Shown: positions 32,868 through 41,050, counted from the stretch's first letter. The stretch: DNA of 64,000 bases from Pseudoflavonifractor sp. An44 (GCF_002161675.1 NZ_NFIH01000007.1:55199-119198), one strand, 5' to 3'. The notes: a model not told the origin generated them from the letters alone. Made by a program: numbers and translations.

Positions 32868-33611
32868 TTACCAGCCCTTGCGCAGCACGTCTTCCACCTG
32901 CTGCAGCTGCTCCACGGTGTTGACGCCCAGCATCTCCAGAGGAGAGCAGGTATCACACAGAGCCACCTTGCCCCCAGCCTGAGCGATGAGGGCGGGCACG
33001 TCGGTGAGGTAGTACTCGCCCTGGGCGTTGTCGGTGGTGAGCTTGTCCAGCCAGGCCAGCAGATCTCCCACCCGGAAGACATAGGTGGCCACGTTCACCT
33101 CGGTGATGGCGGCTTGCTCGGGGGTACAATCCTTGGCCTCCACAATGGCGGCAAAGGTACCGTCGGGGTTGCGCAGGATACGGCCATAGTTGCCGCCCTC
33201 CTCCAGGTGGGCGGAGAGCATGGTGCAGGCGCAGCCGCTTTCCAGATGGGTGCGGATGAGGCTCTCAAAGGTCTCACGGCGCATCAGAGGGGTGTCCCCA
33301 CAGCAGATGAGCACGTGGCTGTCCGGGTCGGTGAGCAGCGGAGCGGCGTAGCGCACCGCGCCGCCGGTGCCGTTGAGCACCTCCTGCTCCACGCTGGGAT
33401 AGTCGGGAAACCGGGCGCGCACCTTATCCCCCATCCAGCCCACCACCAGAATGGTGTCCTCCTTGGGGAGGAAGTTCAGAGACTTCAACACGTAGTGCAG
33501 CAGAGGCTTTCCATCCGCCTCCCGCAGCACCTTGGGCAGGTCGATGCCCTCGGTTTGCAGCCGGGTGCCCTTACCCGCTGCCAAAACCACTGCTTGAATC
33601 TTTTCTGCCAT
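32868..33611 (-). CDS. GlmU-like nucleotidyltransferase, single domain
   Basis: A 247-residue protein with the sugar-nucleotide pyrophosphorylase motif VVLAAGKGTRL, ICCGDTPLM and a GEYYLTDV motif, all typical of the N-terminal half of GlmU (UDP-GlcNAc pyrophosphorylase). The left-handed beta-helix acetyltransferase half (about 200 residues) is absent, and no other GlmU is in the window. It may form UDP-GlcNAc or another sugar nucleotide. ATG 33611 follows AAAGGA by 11 bases. It lies 23 bases after metY, apparently in the same transcript. Confidence 0.85.
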   Translation of the reverse strand: MAEKIQAVVLAAGKGTRLQTEGIDLPKVLREADGKPLLHYVLKSLNFLPKEDTILVVGWMGDKVRARFPDYPSVEQEVLNGTGGAVRYAAPLLTDPDSHVLICCGDTPLMRRETFESLIRTHLESGCACTMLSAHLEEGGNYGRILRNPDGTFAAIVEAKDCTPEQAAITEVNVATYVFRVGDLLAWLDKLTTDNAQGEYYLTDVPALIAQAGGKVALCDTCSPLEMLGVNTVEQLQQVEDVLRKGW

Positions 33612-33634
33612 GGGAATCACGTTCCTTTCTCTCG

Positions 33635-34909
33635 TTATACGCCCGCCAGAGCCTGCTCCACGTCGGCGATGAGGTCGTCCAGATCCTCAATGCCCACGGA
33701 CAGCCGGATCAGGTCGGGGGACACTCCAGCGGCCACCAGCTCCTCGTCGCTCATCTGACGATGGGTGGAGGAAGCAGGGTGGAGCACGCAGGTTTTAGCA
33801 TCTGCCACATGGGTAGCGATGGAGCACAGCTTCAGCCCGGCCATAAACTTCTCGGCCGCAGCCCGTCCGCCCTTGACGCCAAAGGACACTACGCCGCAGC
33901 TGCCGTGGGGCAGGTACTTCTGGCCCAGTGCATAGTAGGGGTCGCCGGGCAGGCCCACATAGCGCACCCACTCCACCTTCTCGTGGTTGGACAGGTACTC
34001 GGCAATGCCCTGGGCATTGGCGCAGTGCTTGGCCATGCGCAGAGGCAGGGTCTCCATGCCCATGCCCAGCAGGTAGGAGTTCATGGGGGCGGGGGTGGCG
34101 CCCAGGTCCCGCATCAGCTGCACCACGCACTTGGTGATGTAAGCGCCGCCCTGGCCGAAGGCCTGGGTGTACACCAGCCCGTGGTAGCTCTCATCGGGGG
34201 TGGTGAGGCCGGGGAACTTGTCGGCGTGGGCCTCCCAGTTGAAGTTGCCCGAGTCCACAATGGCACCGCCCACGGCGTTGGCGTGGCCGTCCAGGTACTT
34301 GGTGGTGGAGTGGGTGACAATGTCAGCGCCAAACTCAAAGGGGTGGCAGTTGGCGGGGGTGGCGAAGGTGTTGTCCACAATGAGGGGCACCCCGTTTTTG
34401 TGGGCCACCCGGGCGAACTTCTCAATGTCCAGCACCACCAGAGAGGGGTTGGCGATGGTCTCGCCGAACACGGCCTTGGTGTTGGGGCGGAAGGCGGCCT
34501 GGAGCTCCTCCTCGGAGCAGTCGGGGTCCACGAAGGTGAAGTCGATGCCCATGCGCTTCATGGTCACTGCAAACAGGTTATAGGTACCGCCGTAGATGGT
34601 GGCAGAGGACACCACGTGGTCGCCAGCGGAGGCGATGTTGAACACGGAGAAGAAGGAGGCAGCCTGGCCAGAGGACAGGAGCATGGCAGCAGAGCCTCCC
34701 TCCAGCTCACACAGGCGGGCGGCCACGGCGTCGCTGGTGGGGTTTTGCAGCCGGGTGTAGAAGTACCCGGAGGCCTGCAGATCAAACAGCTTTCCCATGT
34801 CCTCGCTGGTCTCATAACGGAACGTGGTGGACTGGATGATGGGAATGTTGCGGGGTTCTCCGTTTCCGGGCCGATATCCGGCGTGGAGACAGCTGGTATC
34901 AAATTTCAT
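33635..34909 (-). CDS. metY: O-acetylhomoserine aminocarboxypropyltransferase (sulfhydrylase)
   Basis: PLP enzyme joining O-acetylhomoserine and sulfide (or methanethiol) to give homocysteine or methionine. The 424 residues match the MetY subfamily, longer than cystathionine synthases. The PLP Lys is K204 in THSTTKYLDGH; the PLP-phosphate loop SSGQAAS and the C-terminal HPASSTHRQ motif are present. A promoter directly precedes it and no T-box or SAM riboswitch fits in the 70-base gap. The downstream GlmU-like gene seems unrelated in function. Confidence 0.94.
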   Translation of the reverse strand: MKFDTSCLHAGYRPGNGEPRNIPIIQSTTFRYETSEDMGKLFDLQASGYFYTRLQNPTSDAVAARLCELEGGSAAMLLSSGQAASFFSVFNIASAGDHVVSSATIYGGTYNLFAVTMKRMGIDFTFVDPDCSEEELQAAFRPNTKAVFGETIANPSLVVLDIEKFARVAHKNGVPLIVDNTFATPANCHPFEFGADIVTHSTTKYLDGHANAVGGAIVDSGNFNWEAHADKFPGLTTPDESYHGLVYTQAFGQGGAYITKCVVQLMRDLGATPAPMNSYLLGMGMETLPLRMAKHCANAQGIAEYLSNHEKVEWVRYVGLPGDPYYALGQKYLPHGSCGVVSFGVKGGRAAAEKFMAGLKLCSIATHVADAKTCVLHPASSTHRQMSDEELVAAGVSPDLIRLSVGIEDLDDLIADVEQALAGV

Positions 34910-34948
34910 GGGAACGCTTCCTTTCTAAACGGTAGGGTAATCTTTGTT

Positions 34949-34977
34949 ATTTTAGCATAGTGAAGTAACCCTGTCAA
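34949..34977 (-). promoter_or_regulatory. Sigma-A promoter for metY
   Basis: On the minus strand TTGACA (34972-34977), 17 bases, TAAAAT (34949-34954): eleven of twelve consensus bases. It overlaps the end of the preceding GerMN gene. Confidence 0.85.
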
Positions 34978-34978
34978 C

Positions 34979-35890
34979 TCAACTGGGGTCTGGGGAGGGC
35001 TGGCTGGACGGGGTGGGCTGAGTGACCAAAATATCGCCGTACCACTCCAGCGGCTGCCCCTCCACCAAAATCTGGACCTGCTCCACATTTTCCAGGCTGC
35101 ACAGGGTGTTGACCAGGGAGTCAAGGACCAGCTGCTGCTGCCACTCCTCCTGGGGAACCTGTTCCAAAAACACCCCGGACAGGTCCACATAGCACACCCT
35201 GCCCTCCTGGCGGGCGGAGAGCACCTTGAGGTCAGCGGGCAGAATCCGCTCCAGTCCCTCGTCCTGGGGCCCGGCAATGAGGGCTTCCACCACCACCTGG
35301 GCCACCGAGTCGCTCTCAATGAGGCGGAACACTCGGAACTCAAAGCCCAGCTCCTGGCTGTCCTTCCTCTTGAAGTGGAGGGCGGCGGTCACTTCCACCG
35401 GCTCCTCCTCCGCCCCGGTAAACATCACATCTTCCGCGGTGAAGACCTGTCGGTCCCGGTAGGGCAGCTGGCTGCCGTTGGCAGTGATGCACACCTCCTC
35501 CACCCCCTCCAGCTGGGTGAGGGTGAGGGTGATGCAGTAGTCGGCCATGGTCAGCTCAATGCCCACCAGGTCCCCATAGGGCCAGGACAGGTCCACGGTC
35601 ACCCGCTTCCCATCCTGCTGCCACTGCTGCAAATCGGTGCCCTGGGGGAAGGGAGAGACCAGCTTGCTATCCTCCCCTGGCCCCTCCAGCAGGGCCTCCA
35701 TGAGGGCGGGCACCGTCTGTTCCCCGGTGTACGGGACGGACTCCAGGGCGGTGGTGGCATTGTCCCAGTGGTCCAAATCGGCGGTGTACCACAGGCTGAG
35801 GCCGCTCTGGCTCTGGTGGCCACCGCACCCCATCAGGGAGGCCAGCAGCGCCGAACCCAGGGTCAGCGCCCATACTCTGCGCCCTCTCAT
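34979..35890 (-). CDS. GerMN-domain lipoprotein
   Basis: A 303-residue secreted protein. The N-terminus is a lipoprotein signal with the lipobox SLMGC (Cys near 22). Two GerMN-like domains follow (about 55-150 and 180-285), and a Pro/Ser tail ends the protein. GerMN domains occur in the sporulation protein GerM and in proteins linked to two-component systems. Its start overlaps the histidine-kinase stop by four bases, so it is likely a partner or an extracytoplasmic accessory of that system. Confidence 0.85.
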   Translation of the reverse strand: MRGRRVWALTLGSALLASLMGCGGHQSQSGLSLWYTADLDHWDNATTALESVPYTGEQTVPALMEALLEGPGEDSKLVSPFPQGTDLQQWQQDGKRVTVDLSWPYGDLVGIELTMADYCITLTLTQLEGVEEVCITANGSQLPYRDRQVFTAEDVMFTGAEEEPVEVTAALHFKRKDSQELGFEFRVFRLIESDSVAQVVVEALIAGPQDEGLERILPADLKVLSARQEGRVCYVDLSGVFLEQVPQEEWQQQLVLDSLVNTLCSLENVEQVQILVEGQPLEWYGDILVTQPTPSSQPSPDPS

Positions 35891-37377
35891 AGCTCCTCTC
35901 CCCCTTCCTCTACAATGCGGGGGAATCGGGCGGTGAACCGGGCTCCCACCCCGTCCGGGCCCCGCTGGGCCATGATATCGCCGCCGTGGAGGCGGGCGGT
36001 GTCCCGGGCGATGGACAGCCCCAGACCAGTGCCCCCCGCCTCTCTGGACCGGGCCTTGTCCACCCGGTAGAAGCGGTCGAACACCCGCAGCAGGTCCTCC
36101 TCCGGGATGCCCACTCCGGTATCCTGCACCGTCAGGGTAATCCAGTATTCCTCCCGGGCCACCTCCACGGTGACCGAGCCCCCAGGCTGATTGTACTTCA
36201 CAGCGTTTTCCATCAGATTAAAGGCCACCTGGTACAGGTCGTCCTGGGTGGCCAGCACCATACAGTGGGGCTGGAGCTGATACCGCAGCTCCACCTGGGC
36301 AGAATGGGCCAGGGGCAGCAGCATGTGCCCCACCTTTTCCACCACCTGGCCCACGTCCACCGGCACCCGCTCCCGCTGGAGTCGGGCGTCCAGGCGGCTG
36401 AGGGCCAGCAGGCGCTGGCTGATGCGGGTGAGGCGGTCGGCCTCCTCCCCGATGTCGGAGACGAACTCCCGCACCGTCTCCATGTCCACCGAGCTGTTTT
36501 GCAAAATGGAGTCGGCCAGCAGACGAATGGAGGCCAAGGGGGTTTTCAGCTCGTGGGAGGCGTCGGAGACAAACCGCCGCCGCACCTCCTCAATGGTCTG
36601 CAATCGGTCGGTGAGCTCGTTGAACTCCATGGCCAGCTGAGCCATCTCGTCCTTGCCCTTGACCTCGATGCGGTGGTTGTACTCGCCCTCCCGCACCGAG
36701 CGGATACCACCCAGCAGCCGGGAGGTATTGCGGGTGAGGGCTTTGGATAGAATGAGGGCGGCCACCAGGGCCACCACACAGATCACCACAGAGATGTACC
36801 GCAGGGTGGACTGAATGGACAGCAGCACCTCCGCCTGCTCCGTGTCGTATTCATAGAGGTACACCGCCCCCAGGGTGACACCACGGTACACCGTGGGGAC
36901 GGCCACACGGGTGCGGAACGCCCCCTGCCGATACTCAGACCGGCACACGTCCTCCCCCCGCAGGGCCTTGACCACCTCGGCGGTGATGGCATAGTCTCCG
37001 GTGCGCTTTTCCAGGGTGGAGCTGTCATAGAGGATGAGGCCGGACTCGTTGGTCACCAGCACCCGGGTACCCTGCATGTCGTCCAGCAGCTCCATGGCCT
37101 GGGCCACGCCGTCCTCGGTGAGCACCTCTGACACCGCCAGGGCGCTGCCGATGGCCAGGGCCTGCCGCTTCAGCGAGGCCTCCTTGGCTGAAAACACCAT
37201 GTTCTGGGCCATAATCAAAGGGTAGGTGTTGAGCACCAGCACAATGGCCACCACCAACAGCAGATAGGTGGCCACATACTTGCCCTGTAGGCTGTGGAAA
37301 AAGGGGACCTCTCCCGCCTTGACCTCCCGATTCTCCCGGCGGGCCCGCTGCCGCCACTGCTTGAACACCTGTCTCAT
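35887..37377 (-). CDS. Sensor histidine kinase, HAMP type
   Basis: A membrane kinase of 496 residues with helix 1 (about 34-56), an extracytoplasmic sensor domain, helix 2 (about 195-215), a HAMP linker, a HisKA domain with H275 in SDASHELKTP and an HATPase domain with N, G1 (DTGVGIP), F and G2 (GTGLGL) boxes. ATG 37377 overlaps the response-regulator stop (ATGA), so the pair is coupled; a GTG at 37383 is an alternative. Ligand unknown; architecture resembles WalK/ResE-like sensors without a PAS domain. Confidence 0.94.
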   Translation of the reverse strand: MRQVFKQWRQRARRENREVKAGEVPFFHSLQGKYVATYLLLVVAIVLVLNTYPLIMAQNMVFSAKEASLKRQALAIGSALAVSEVLTEDGVAQAMELLDDMQGTRVLVTNESGLILYDSSTLEKRTGDYAITAEVVKALRGEDVCRSEYRQGAFRTRVAVPTVYRGVTLGAVYLYEYDTEQAEVLLSIQSTLRYISVVICVVALVAALILSKALTRNTSRLLGGIRSVREGEYNHRIEVKGKDEMAQLAMEFNELTDRLQTIEEVRRRFVSDASHELKTPLASIRLLADSILQNSSVDMETVREFVSDIGEEADRLTRISQRLLALSRLDARLQRERVPVDVGQVVEKVGHMLLPLAHSAQVELRYQLQPHCMVLATQDDLYQVAFNLMENAVKYNQPGGSVTVEVAREEYWITLTVQDTGVGIPEEDLLRVFDRFYRVDKARSREAGGTGLGLSIARDTARLHGGDIMAQRGPDGVGARFTARFPRIVEEGGEEL

Positions 37378-38069
37378 GGGCACTCACTGCTCAGATAGTA
37401 GCCCACGCCCCACTTGGTGAGGATGTGGGTGGGGTTGGCGGGGTCGGGCTCCAGCTTCTCCCGCAGACGGCGGATGTGCACGTCCACGGTGCGAAACTCT
37501 CCCACGTACTCGTAGCCCCACACCACATTCAGCAGGTTTTCCCGGCTGTATACCCGGCCAGGATTGCGCATGAGCAGCTCCATGAGGTCAAACTCCTTGG
37601 CGGTGAGCTCCACCGGATGTCCGTCCCGACGGGCCACCCGCTGGTCCAAATCCAGGGTGATAGCCCCGTGGACCAGACAATTGGTGTGCTTTTTCTGCTG
37701 GGTAGAGGTGCCAGCCCGGCGCAGCAGGGCCCGAATCCGGGCCTTTACCTCCAGAATGTTAAAAGGCTTGGTGATGTAGTCGTCGGCGCCGCACTCAAAG
37801 CCCATAATTTTGTCCGCATCCTCGCCCTTGGCGGTGAGCATGATGATGGGCACATTGGAGAACTCCCGAATCTTCATGCACGCCTGCAAGCCGTCGATTT
37901 TGGGCATCATCAAATCCAAAATAATCAGGTCAAACCGTCCGGTCCGGGCCAGCTCCACCGCCTCTTCCCCGTCGCTACCCGTCTCCACCTCATATCCTTC
38001 ATTTTCCAAGTTAAATTTAATACCCTTCACCAGCAGACGCTCGTCGTCCACCACCAGTATCTTGGGCAT
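37374..38069 (-). CDS. OmpR-family response regulator
   Basis: The 231 residues combine a receiver domain (1-118; phospho-acceptor D52, acidic pair DD at 8-9, K101) with a winged-helix DNA-binding domain (about 135-228; VDVHIRRLREKLE). It acts with the histidine kinase encoded immediately downstream with an ATGA overlap. It starts 17 bases after comEA, and the cluster comEA-regulator-kinase-GerMN lipoprotein appears to be a single operon. Confidence 0.95.
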   Translation of the reverse strand: MPKILVVDDERLLVKGIKFNLENEGYEVETGSDGEEAVELARTGRFDLIILDLMMPKIDGLQACMKIREFSNVPIIMLTAKGEDADKIMGFECGADDYITKPFNILEVKARIRALLRRAGTSTQQKKHTNCLVHGAITLDLDQRVARRDGHPVELTAKEFDLMELLMRNPGRVYSRENLLNVVWGYEYVGEFRTVDVHIRRLREKLEPDPANPTHILTKWGVGYYLSSECP

Positions 38070-38086
38070 GTCATCCCCTCCCTCTA

Positions 38087-38428
38087 TTACACCGCAATCA
38101 AATCCAACAGGGTCTCCATCATCTTCTCGCTGATGCCCGGCACCTCAATGAGGTGCTCCGGGTACTCAAAGGGGCCGTGGATATCCCGGTAGCGCACAAT
38201 GGCTGTGGCCAGCGCTGGACCGATGCCGGGCAACTCCTCCAGCTGCTCCCGGGTGGCCAGGTTGATGTTCACTTTTCCCCGGTCCAGTCCGGCAAATTCC
38301 ACCCCGGACTGGGGGCCTGGGCGCAGCTCCAAGGTCTCGATGCGCCCCTGTCGCATGAGCCAAACGGACACCGTGGCCAGGAGCATCCCGCACAGCACCA
38401 GGCAAAGGATACGGCCTATGTACTTCAT
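38087..38428 (-). CDS. ComEA-like helix-hairpin-helix protein
   Basis: A 113-residue protein with one N-terminal membrane helix (about 5-25) and two helix-hairpin-helix motifs (VNINLATREQLEELPGIGP; PEHLIEVPGISEKM). It matches the DNA-binding part of ComEA, the competence receptor, but lacks the SLBB/soluble linker domain usually found between. Location is predicted on the outer face of the membrane. It is first gene of the two-component operon, a link not typical for competence. Confidence 0.85.
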   Translation of the reverse strand: MKYIGRILCLVLCGMLLATVSVWLMRQGRIETLELRPGPQSGVEFAGLDRGKVNINLATREQLEELPGIGPALATAIVRYRDIHGPFEYPEHLIEVPGISEKMMETLLDLIAV

Positions 38429-38461
38429 GCCGGAACCTCCTCTTTTTTCCCGTGGCTTTGG

Positions 38462-38490
38462 TTGCGTTTTCGTCCGATTTCTGCTATAGT
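38462..38490 (+). promoter_or_regulatory. Sigma-A promoter for the D,D-carboxypeptidase gene
   Basis: TTGCGT (38462-38467), 17 bases, TATAGT (38485-38490), with an extended TGC before the -10. It lies about 70 bases before the gene start. Confidence 0.65.
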
Positions 38491-38559
38491 ATTTCTGCTG
38501 CAGCAGGGCTTAGCCCGTCGTCTGCCCCCACATTATAACATAGATGATTGGAGAATCCT

Positions 38560-39939
38560 ATGAAAAAATACATTCGTCGCGCTGCGGCTCTGGCCACAGC
38601 TCTTGTTCTCACCCTTTCTCTGTGTCTGCCCGCCGCCTTTGCTCTGGACGACCCGCAGCCCCACTGCACCGCCGCCATTGTGGTGGACGGGGACAACAAC
38701 GAGGTCTTGTATGACTACAACGCCTACGAAAAACGCTACCCCGCCTCGGTCACCAAGATCATGACCACCCTGGTGGTCCTCCGGGCCATTGACGCCGGAG
38801 AGCTCACCCTGGAGACCCAGGTAACAGCCTCCAAAGAGGCGGTGACCCTGCCCGAGGGCAGCTCCACCGCCGGCATTGTGGAGGGCGAAGTGCTCACCAT
38901 CGAGCAGCTGCTGTACTGCGATCTGGTGCCGTCGGGCAATGAGGCCTGTAACATTCTGGCCGAAGCCCTGTGCGGCTCGGAAGAGGCCTTTGTGGAGCGC
39001 ATGAATGAGACTGCGGAAGACCTGGGCATGACAGGCACCCACTTTGCCAACCCCCACGGTCTCCACGACCCCGACCACTATACCACCGCCTATGACATCT
39101 ACCTCATGGCTTCCGCCGCTATGGAGTACGAGATTTTCCGCGAAATCGTCTCCACCCCCACCTACACCCTGGAGCCCACCAACAAGGTCTCGGAGCCCCG
39201 GATTCTCCACAGCACCAACGCCCTGATTAGCAACTGGTATGTGTCCGGCGTGACCTACTCCAAGGCCATCGGCATCAAGACCGGGTACACCGAAGAGGCA
39301 GGCCGCTGTCTGGCCTCCGCCGCCACCGACGAGCAGGGCCGCACCTTCTACTGCGTGGTGCTGGGCTCGGAATACGCCCAGGACGAGTCGGGCAACTGGC
39401 ACTTCTACTCCTTCAGCGAGAGCTCTCGCCTGCTGGAGTGGGCCTTTGACAACTTCACCCGCACCACGCTGCTCAGTGAGACCTCAGAGAACGTCATCCG
39501 TGAGGTCCCCGTCACCCTGTCTGGGGACACCGGCCACGTGTTGGTCCAGCCCGTGGGCTCCATTGAGGCCACCGTGCCGGAGTACGACCCCGCCAAGGCA
39601 GAGCTGAAAATGGACTTGCCCGAAAGTCTGGAGGCCCCCATCCAAAAGGGCCAGGTGGTAGGCAGCGTCTCCCTGGTCTACAACGGCATCAACTACGGTT
39701 CCCTGGACATGGTGGCCACCGATGATGTGGCCCGCTCGGATTTCCAGTACACCATGAAGGTCATCTCGGACACCTGGGCCCTGTGGTGGGTGAAACTGCT
39801 GGTCATCCTGGCCGTGGTGCTCATCCTGGCTCTGGTGGTGTACCTGATCTTCATCCGGCCCATGCGCCGGGGCGGTCGGCGTCGGTATGGTTACACCGGT
39901 CCCCGCCGTGGGGGCGGCTATAAGGGCCGTCGGAGATAA
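38560..39939 (+). CDS. D-alanyl-D-alanine carboxypeptidase (low-mass PBP)
   Basis: Removes the terminal D-Ala from peptidoglycan stem peptides outside the membrane. The 459 residues begin with a signal peptide (about 1-28). The serine-peptidase S11 motifs are S63-V-T-K66, S125-G-N127 and K240-T-G242; SVTK replaces the more common STTK. A PBP5_C-like domain (about 275-375) follows, then an unusual C-terminal membrane helix (about 408-432) and a tail full of Arg, Gly and Tyr. Most DacA/DacF proteins have only an amphipathic anchor, so the true helix plus basic tail is a feature of note. ATG 38560 follows GGAG. Confidence 0.93.
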   Translation: MKKYIRRAAALATALVLTLSLCLPAAFALDDPQPHCTAAIVVDGDNNEVLYDYNAYEKRYPASVTKIMTTLVVLRAIDAGELTLETQVTASKEAVTLPEGSSTAGIVEGEVLTIEQLLYCDLVPSGNEACNILAEALCGSEEAFVERMNETAEDLGMTGTHFANPHGLHDPDHYTTAYDIYLMASAAMEYEIFREIVSTPTYTLEPTNKVSEPRILHSTNALISNWYVSGVTYSKAIGIKTGYTEEAGRCLASAATDEQGRTFYCVVLGSEYAQDESGNWHFYSFSESSRLLEWAFDNFTRTTLLSETSENVIREVPVTLSGDTGHVLVQPVGSIEATVPEYDPAKAELKMDLPESLEAPIQKGQVVGSVSLVYNGINYGSLDMVATDDVARSDFQYTMKVISDTWALWWVKLLVILAVVLILALVVYLIFIRPMRRGGRRRYGYTGPRRGGGYKGRRR

Positions 39940-40019
39940 TTCCAGCTATTCATGATTTTTTCATAATTTCGTTTCAATTTGGACAACACTTTCCCCGCCA
40001 AGTCTGGTACTATCATGGT

Positions 40020-40120
40020 GTCAGGAAGAAAGACACCAGACATTTTCAAAATCCTCCCTCTCTCTTTTCTCTTTTCAAGCAAACCCCCTCCGGTCGCCCA
40101 GCCGGAGGGGGCTTTCCTTT
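40020..40120 (+). ncRNA. Candidate small RNA A (CU-rich)
   Basis: An extended -10 (TGGTACTAT, 40005-40013) predicts a start at about 40020. The transcript would begin with GTGTCAGGAAGAAAGACAC (a small hairpin) and contain ATCCTCCCTCTCTC and TTTTCTCTTTTCAA before a strong terminator. The core is repeated in module B 210 bases away. It has no ORF and is about 100 bases long. Confidence 0.6.
40084..40120 (+). terminator. Terminator of small RNA A
   Basis: CCCCCTCCGG (40084-40093) pairs with CCGGAGGGGG (40102-40111), followed by CTTTCCTTT. It also would end read-through from the carboxypeptidase gene. Confidence 0.85.
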
Positions 40121-40227
40121 GTGCGAAAAGGCGCAGACGCTTCTCGCACATGCACATTCACAGTTCCTTCATAAAAGATTCGTATTTTATCCATCACTCC
40201 CCCATGGGGGTCTGCTATGATGTACGT

Positions 40228-40338
40228 GTCAGGAAGAAGTGAATATGCTTTCATTGAACATCCTCCCTCTCTCTCTTTTCTCTTTCAAACAACGCACAAA
40301 GCCGCCGGGGTCCACACCCCGGCGGCTTTGTGCGTTTT
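40228..40338 (+). ncRNA. Candidate small RNA B (CU-rich)
   Basis: An extended -10 (TGCTATGAT, 40213-40221) predicts a start near 40228. The RNA shares GTGTCAGGAAGAA and the 27-base CU-rich core starting ATCCTCCCTCTCTC with module A, and ends at a long perfect terminator. The spacing of shared blocks is similar to that of A, but the sequence between them and the terminators differ. Confidence 0.6.
40293..40338. terminator. Terminator of small RNA B and of the ECF gene
   Basis: CGCACAAAGCCGCCGGGG (40293-40310) pairs perfectly with CCCCGGCGGCTTTGTGCG (40317-40334), then TTTT. It is symmetrical and lies just past the stop of the minus-strand ECF gene. Confidence 0.88.
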
Positions 40339-40924
40339 ACTTTTCTGATGGGTTCAGCGCATCGTCCAGGCGGGCCATGCGCAGCGCCCGCAGCACGGCA
40401 AAGGCCAGCAGAGGAGCCAGCACGATGGCCACACCGCCGTTGAACAGGGAGGAGGGCACCTTGAGCACCGTGGCCACCCACGCCGCAGAGGCGCTCATGC
40501 CCTCCAGCAGCATGGAGTTGTAGAAAAAGGTCTTGGCCAGATAGATGATGATATAGCTCACCGCCGCGCACACGGTGGACACCGCCATGGCGGGATAGGT
40601 GGCCTTGCGGCGGAACACCGCCACAAACACTGCTCCGGCAATCACTCCGTACAAGCCCTTGGTGACAAAGGTGATGGGGGCCTCGGTGATGTAGAGCACA
40701 TTGGTGCAGTCATACAGGGCTGAGCCCAGGCCGGCTGCCAGCCCGCCCCACCAGGGTCCCAGCAGGATGCCACTGAGGGCGCACATGATGTTGCCCAAAT
40801 GGAACCGGGAATAGCCCCCCACGCTCAGAGGCAACACCACTTCAATCTTACTTCCGCAAAACACCAACGCCACCAGCAGGGCGGTGATCACCAGCCGCAG
40901 CAGCTTTTTGTGTTCTTGACGCAT
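40337..40924 (-). CDS. ECF transporter S component, possibly for vitamin B6
   Basis: A 195-residue membrane protein with about six helices and the S-component pattern RFHLGNIMCALSGILLGPWWGGLAAGLGSALYD. It would bind a vitamin and dock onto a shared EcfT-EcfA module encoded elsewhere. The vitamin cannot be read from the sequence alone. The divergent gene encodes a MocR/PdxR-type regulator, and in many Firmicutes such regulators control pyridoxal synthesis or uptake, so vitamin B6 is my inference. ATG 40924 is preceded by GGAGAGGAG. Confidence 0.82.
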   Translation of the reverse strand: MRQEHKKLLRLVITALLVALVFCGSKIEVVLPLSVGGYSRFHLGNIMCALSGILLGPWWGGLAAGLGSALYDCTNVLYITEAPITFVTKGLYGVIAGAVFVAVFRRKATYPAMAVSTVCAAVSYIIIYLAKTFFYNSMLLEGMSASAAWVATVLKVPSSLFNGGVAIVLAPLLAFAVLRALRMARLDDALNPSEK

Positions 40925-40953
40925 AATCTTCCACTCCTCTCCCGCCGCCCACG

Positions 40954-40987
40954 TTGACGGCGGCTGTTATTGAGTGGTATTATACTC
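40954..40987. promoter_or_regulatory. Overlapping divergent promoters of mocR and the ECF gene
   Basis: Plus strand: TTGACG (40954-40959), 18 bases, TATTAT (40978-40983) for the regulator. Minus strand: TATAAT (40979-40984) for the ECF gene with a weak -35. The two -10 boxes overlap, inside an inverted repeat GAGT...ACTC (40972-40987), a fitting place for regulator binding. Confidence 0.65.
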
Positions 40988-41050
40988 CCATCTGACATCA
41001 TGAAAATGGCCAGTTTTTATCTTTTTTATCAGGTCAGTTTGGAGGTGCCT

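Noticed and set aside
34910..34978. A T-box or SAM riboswitch in front of metY
   Set aside because: The gap is only about 70 bases and holds just the promoter and ribosome site; no terminator hairpin or T-box sequence is present.
40925..41050. A vitamin riboswitch ahead of the ECF S-component gene
   Set aside because: The minus-strand start lies about 50 bases before the ATG, too short, and no known motif is visible; control by the divergent regulator is simpler.
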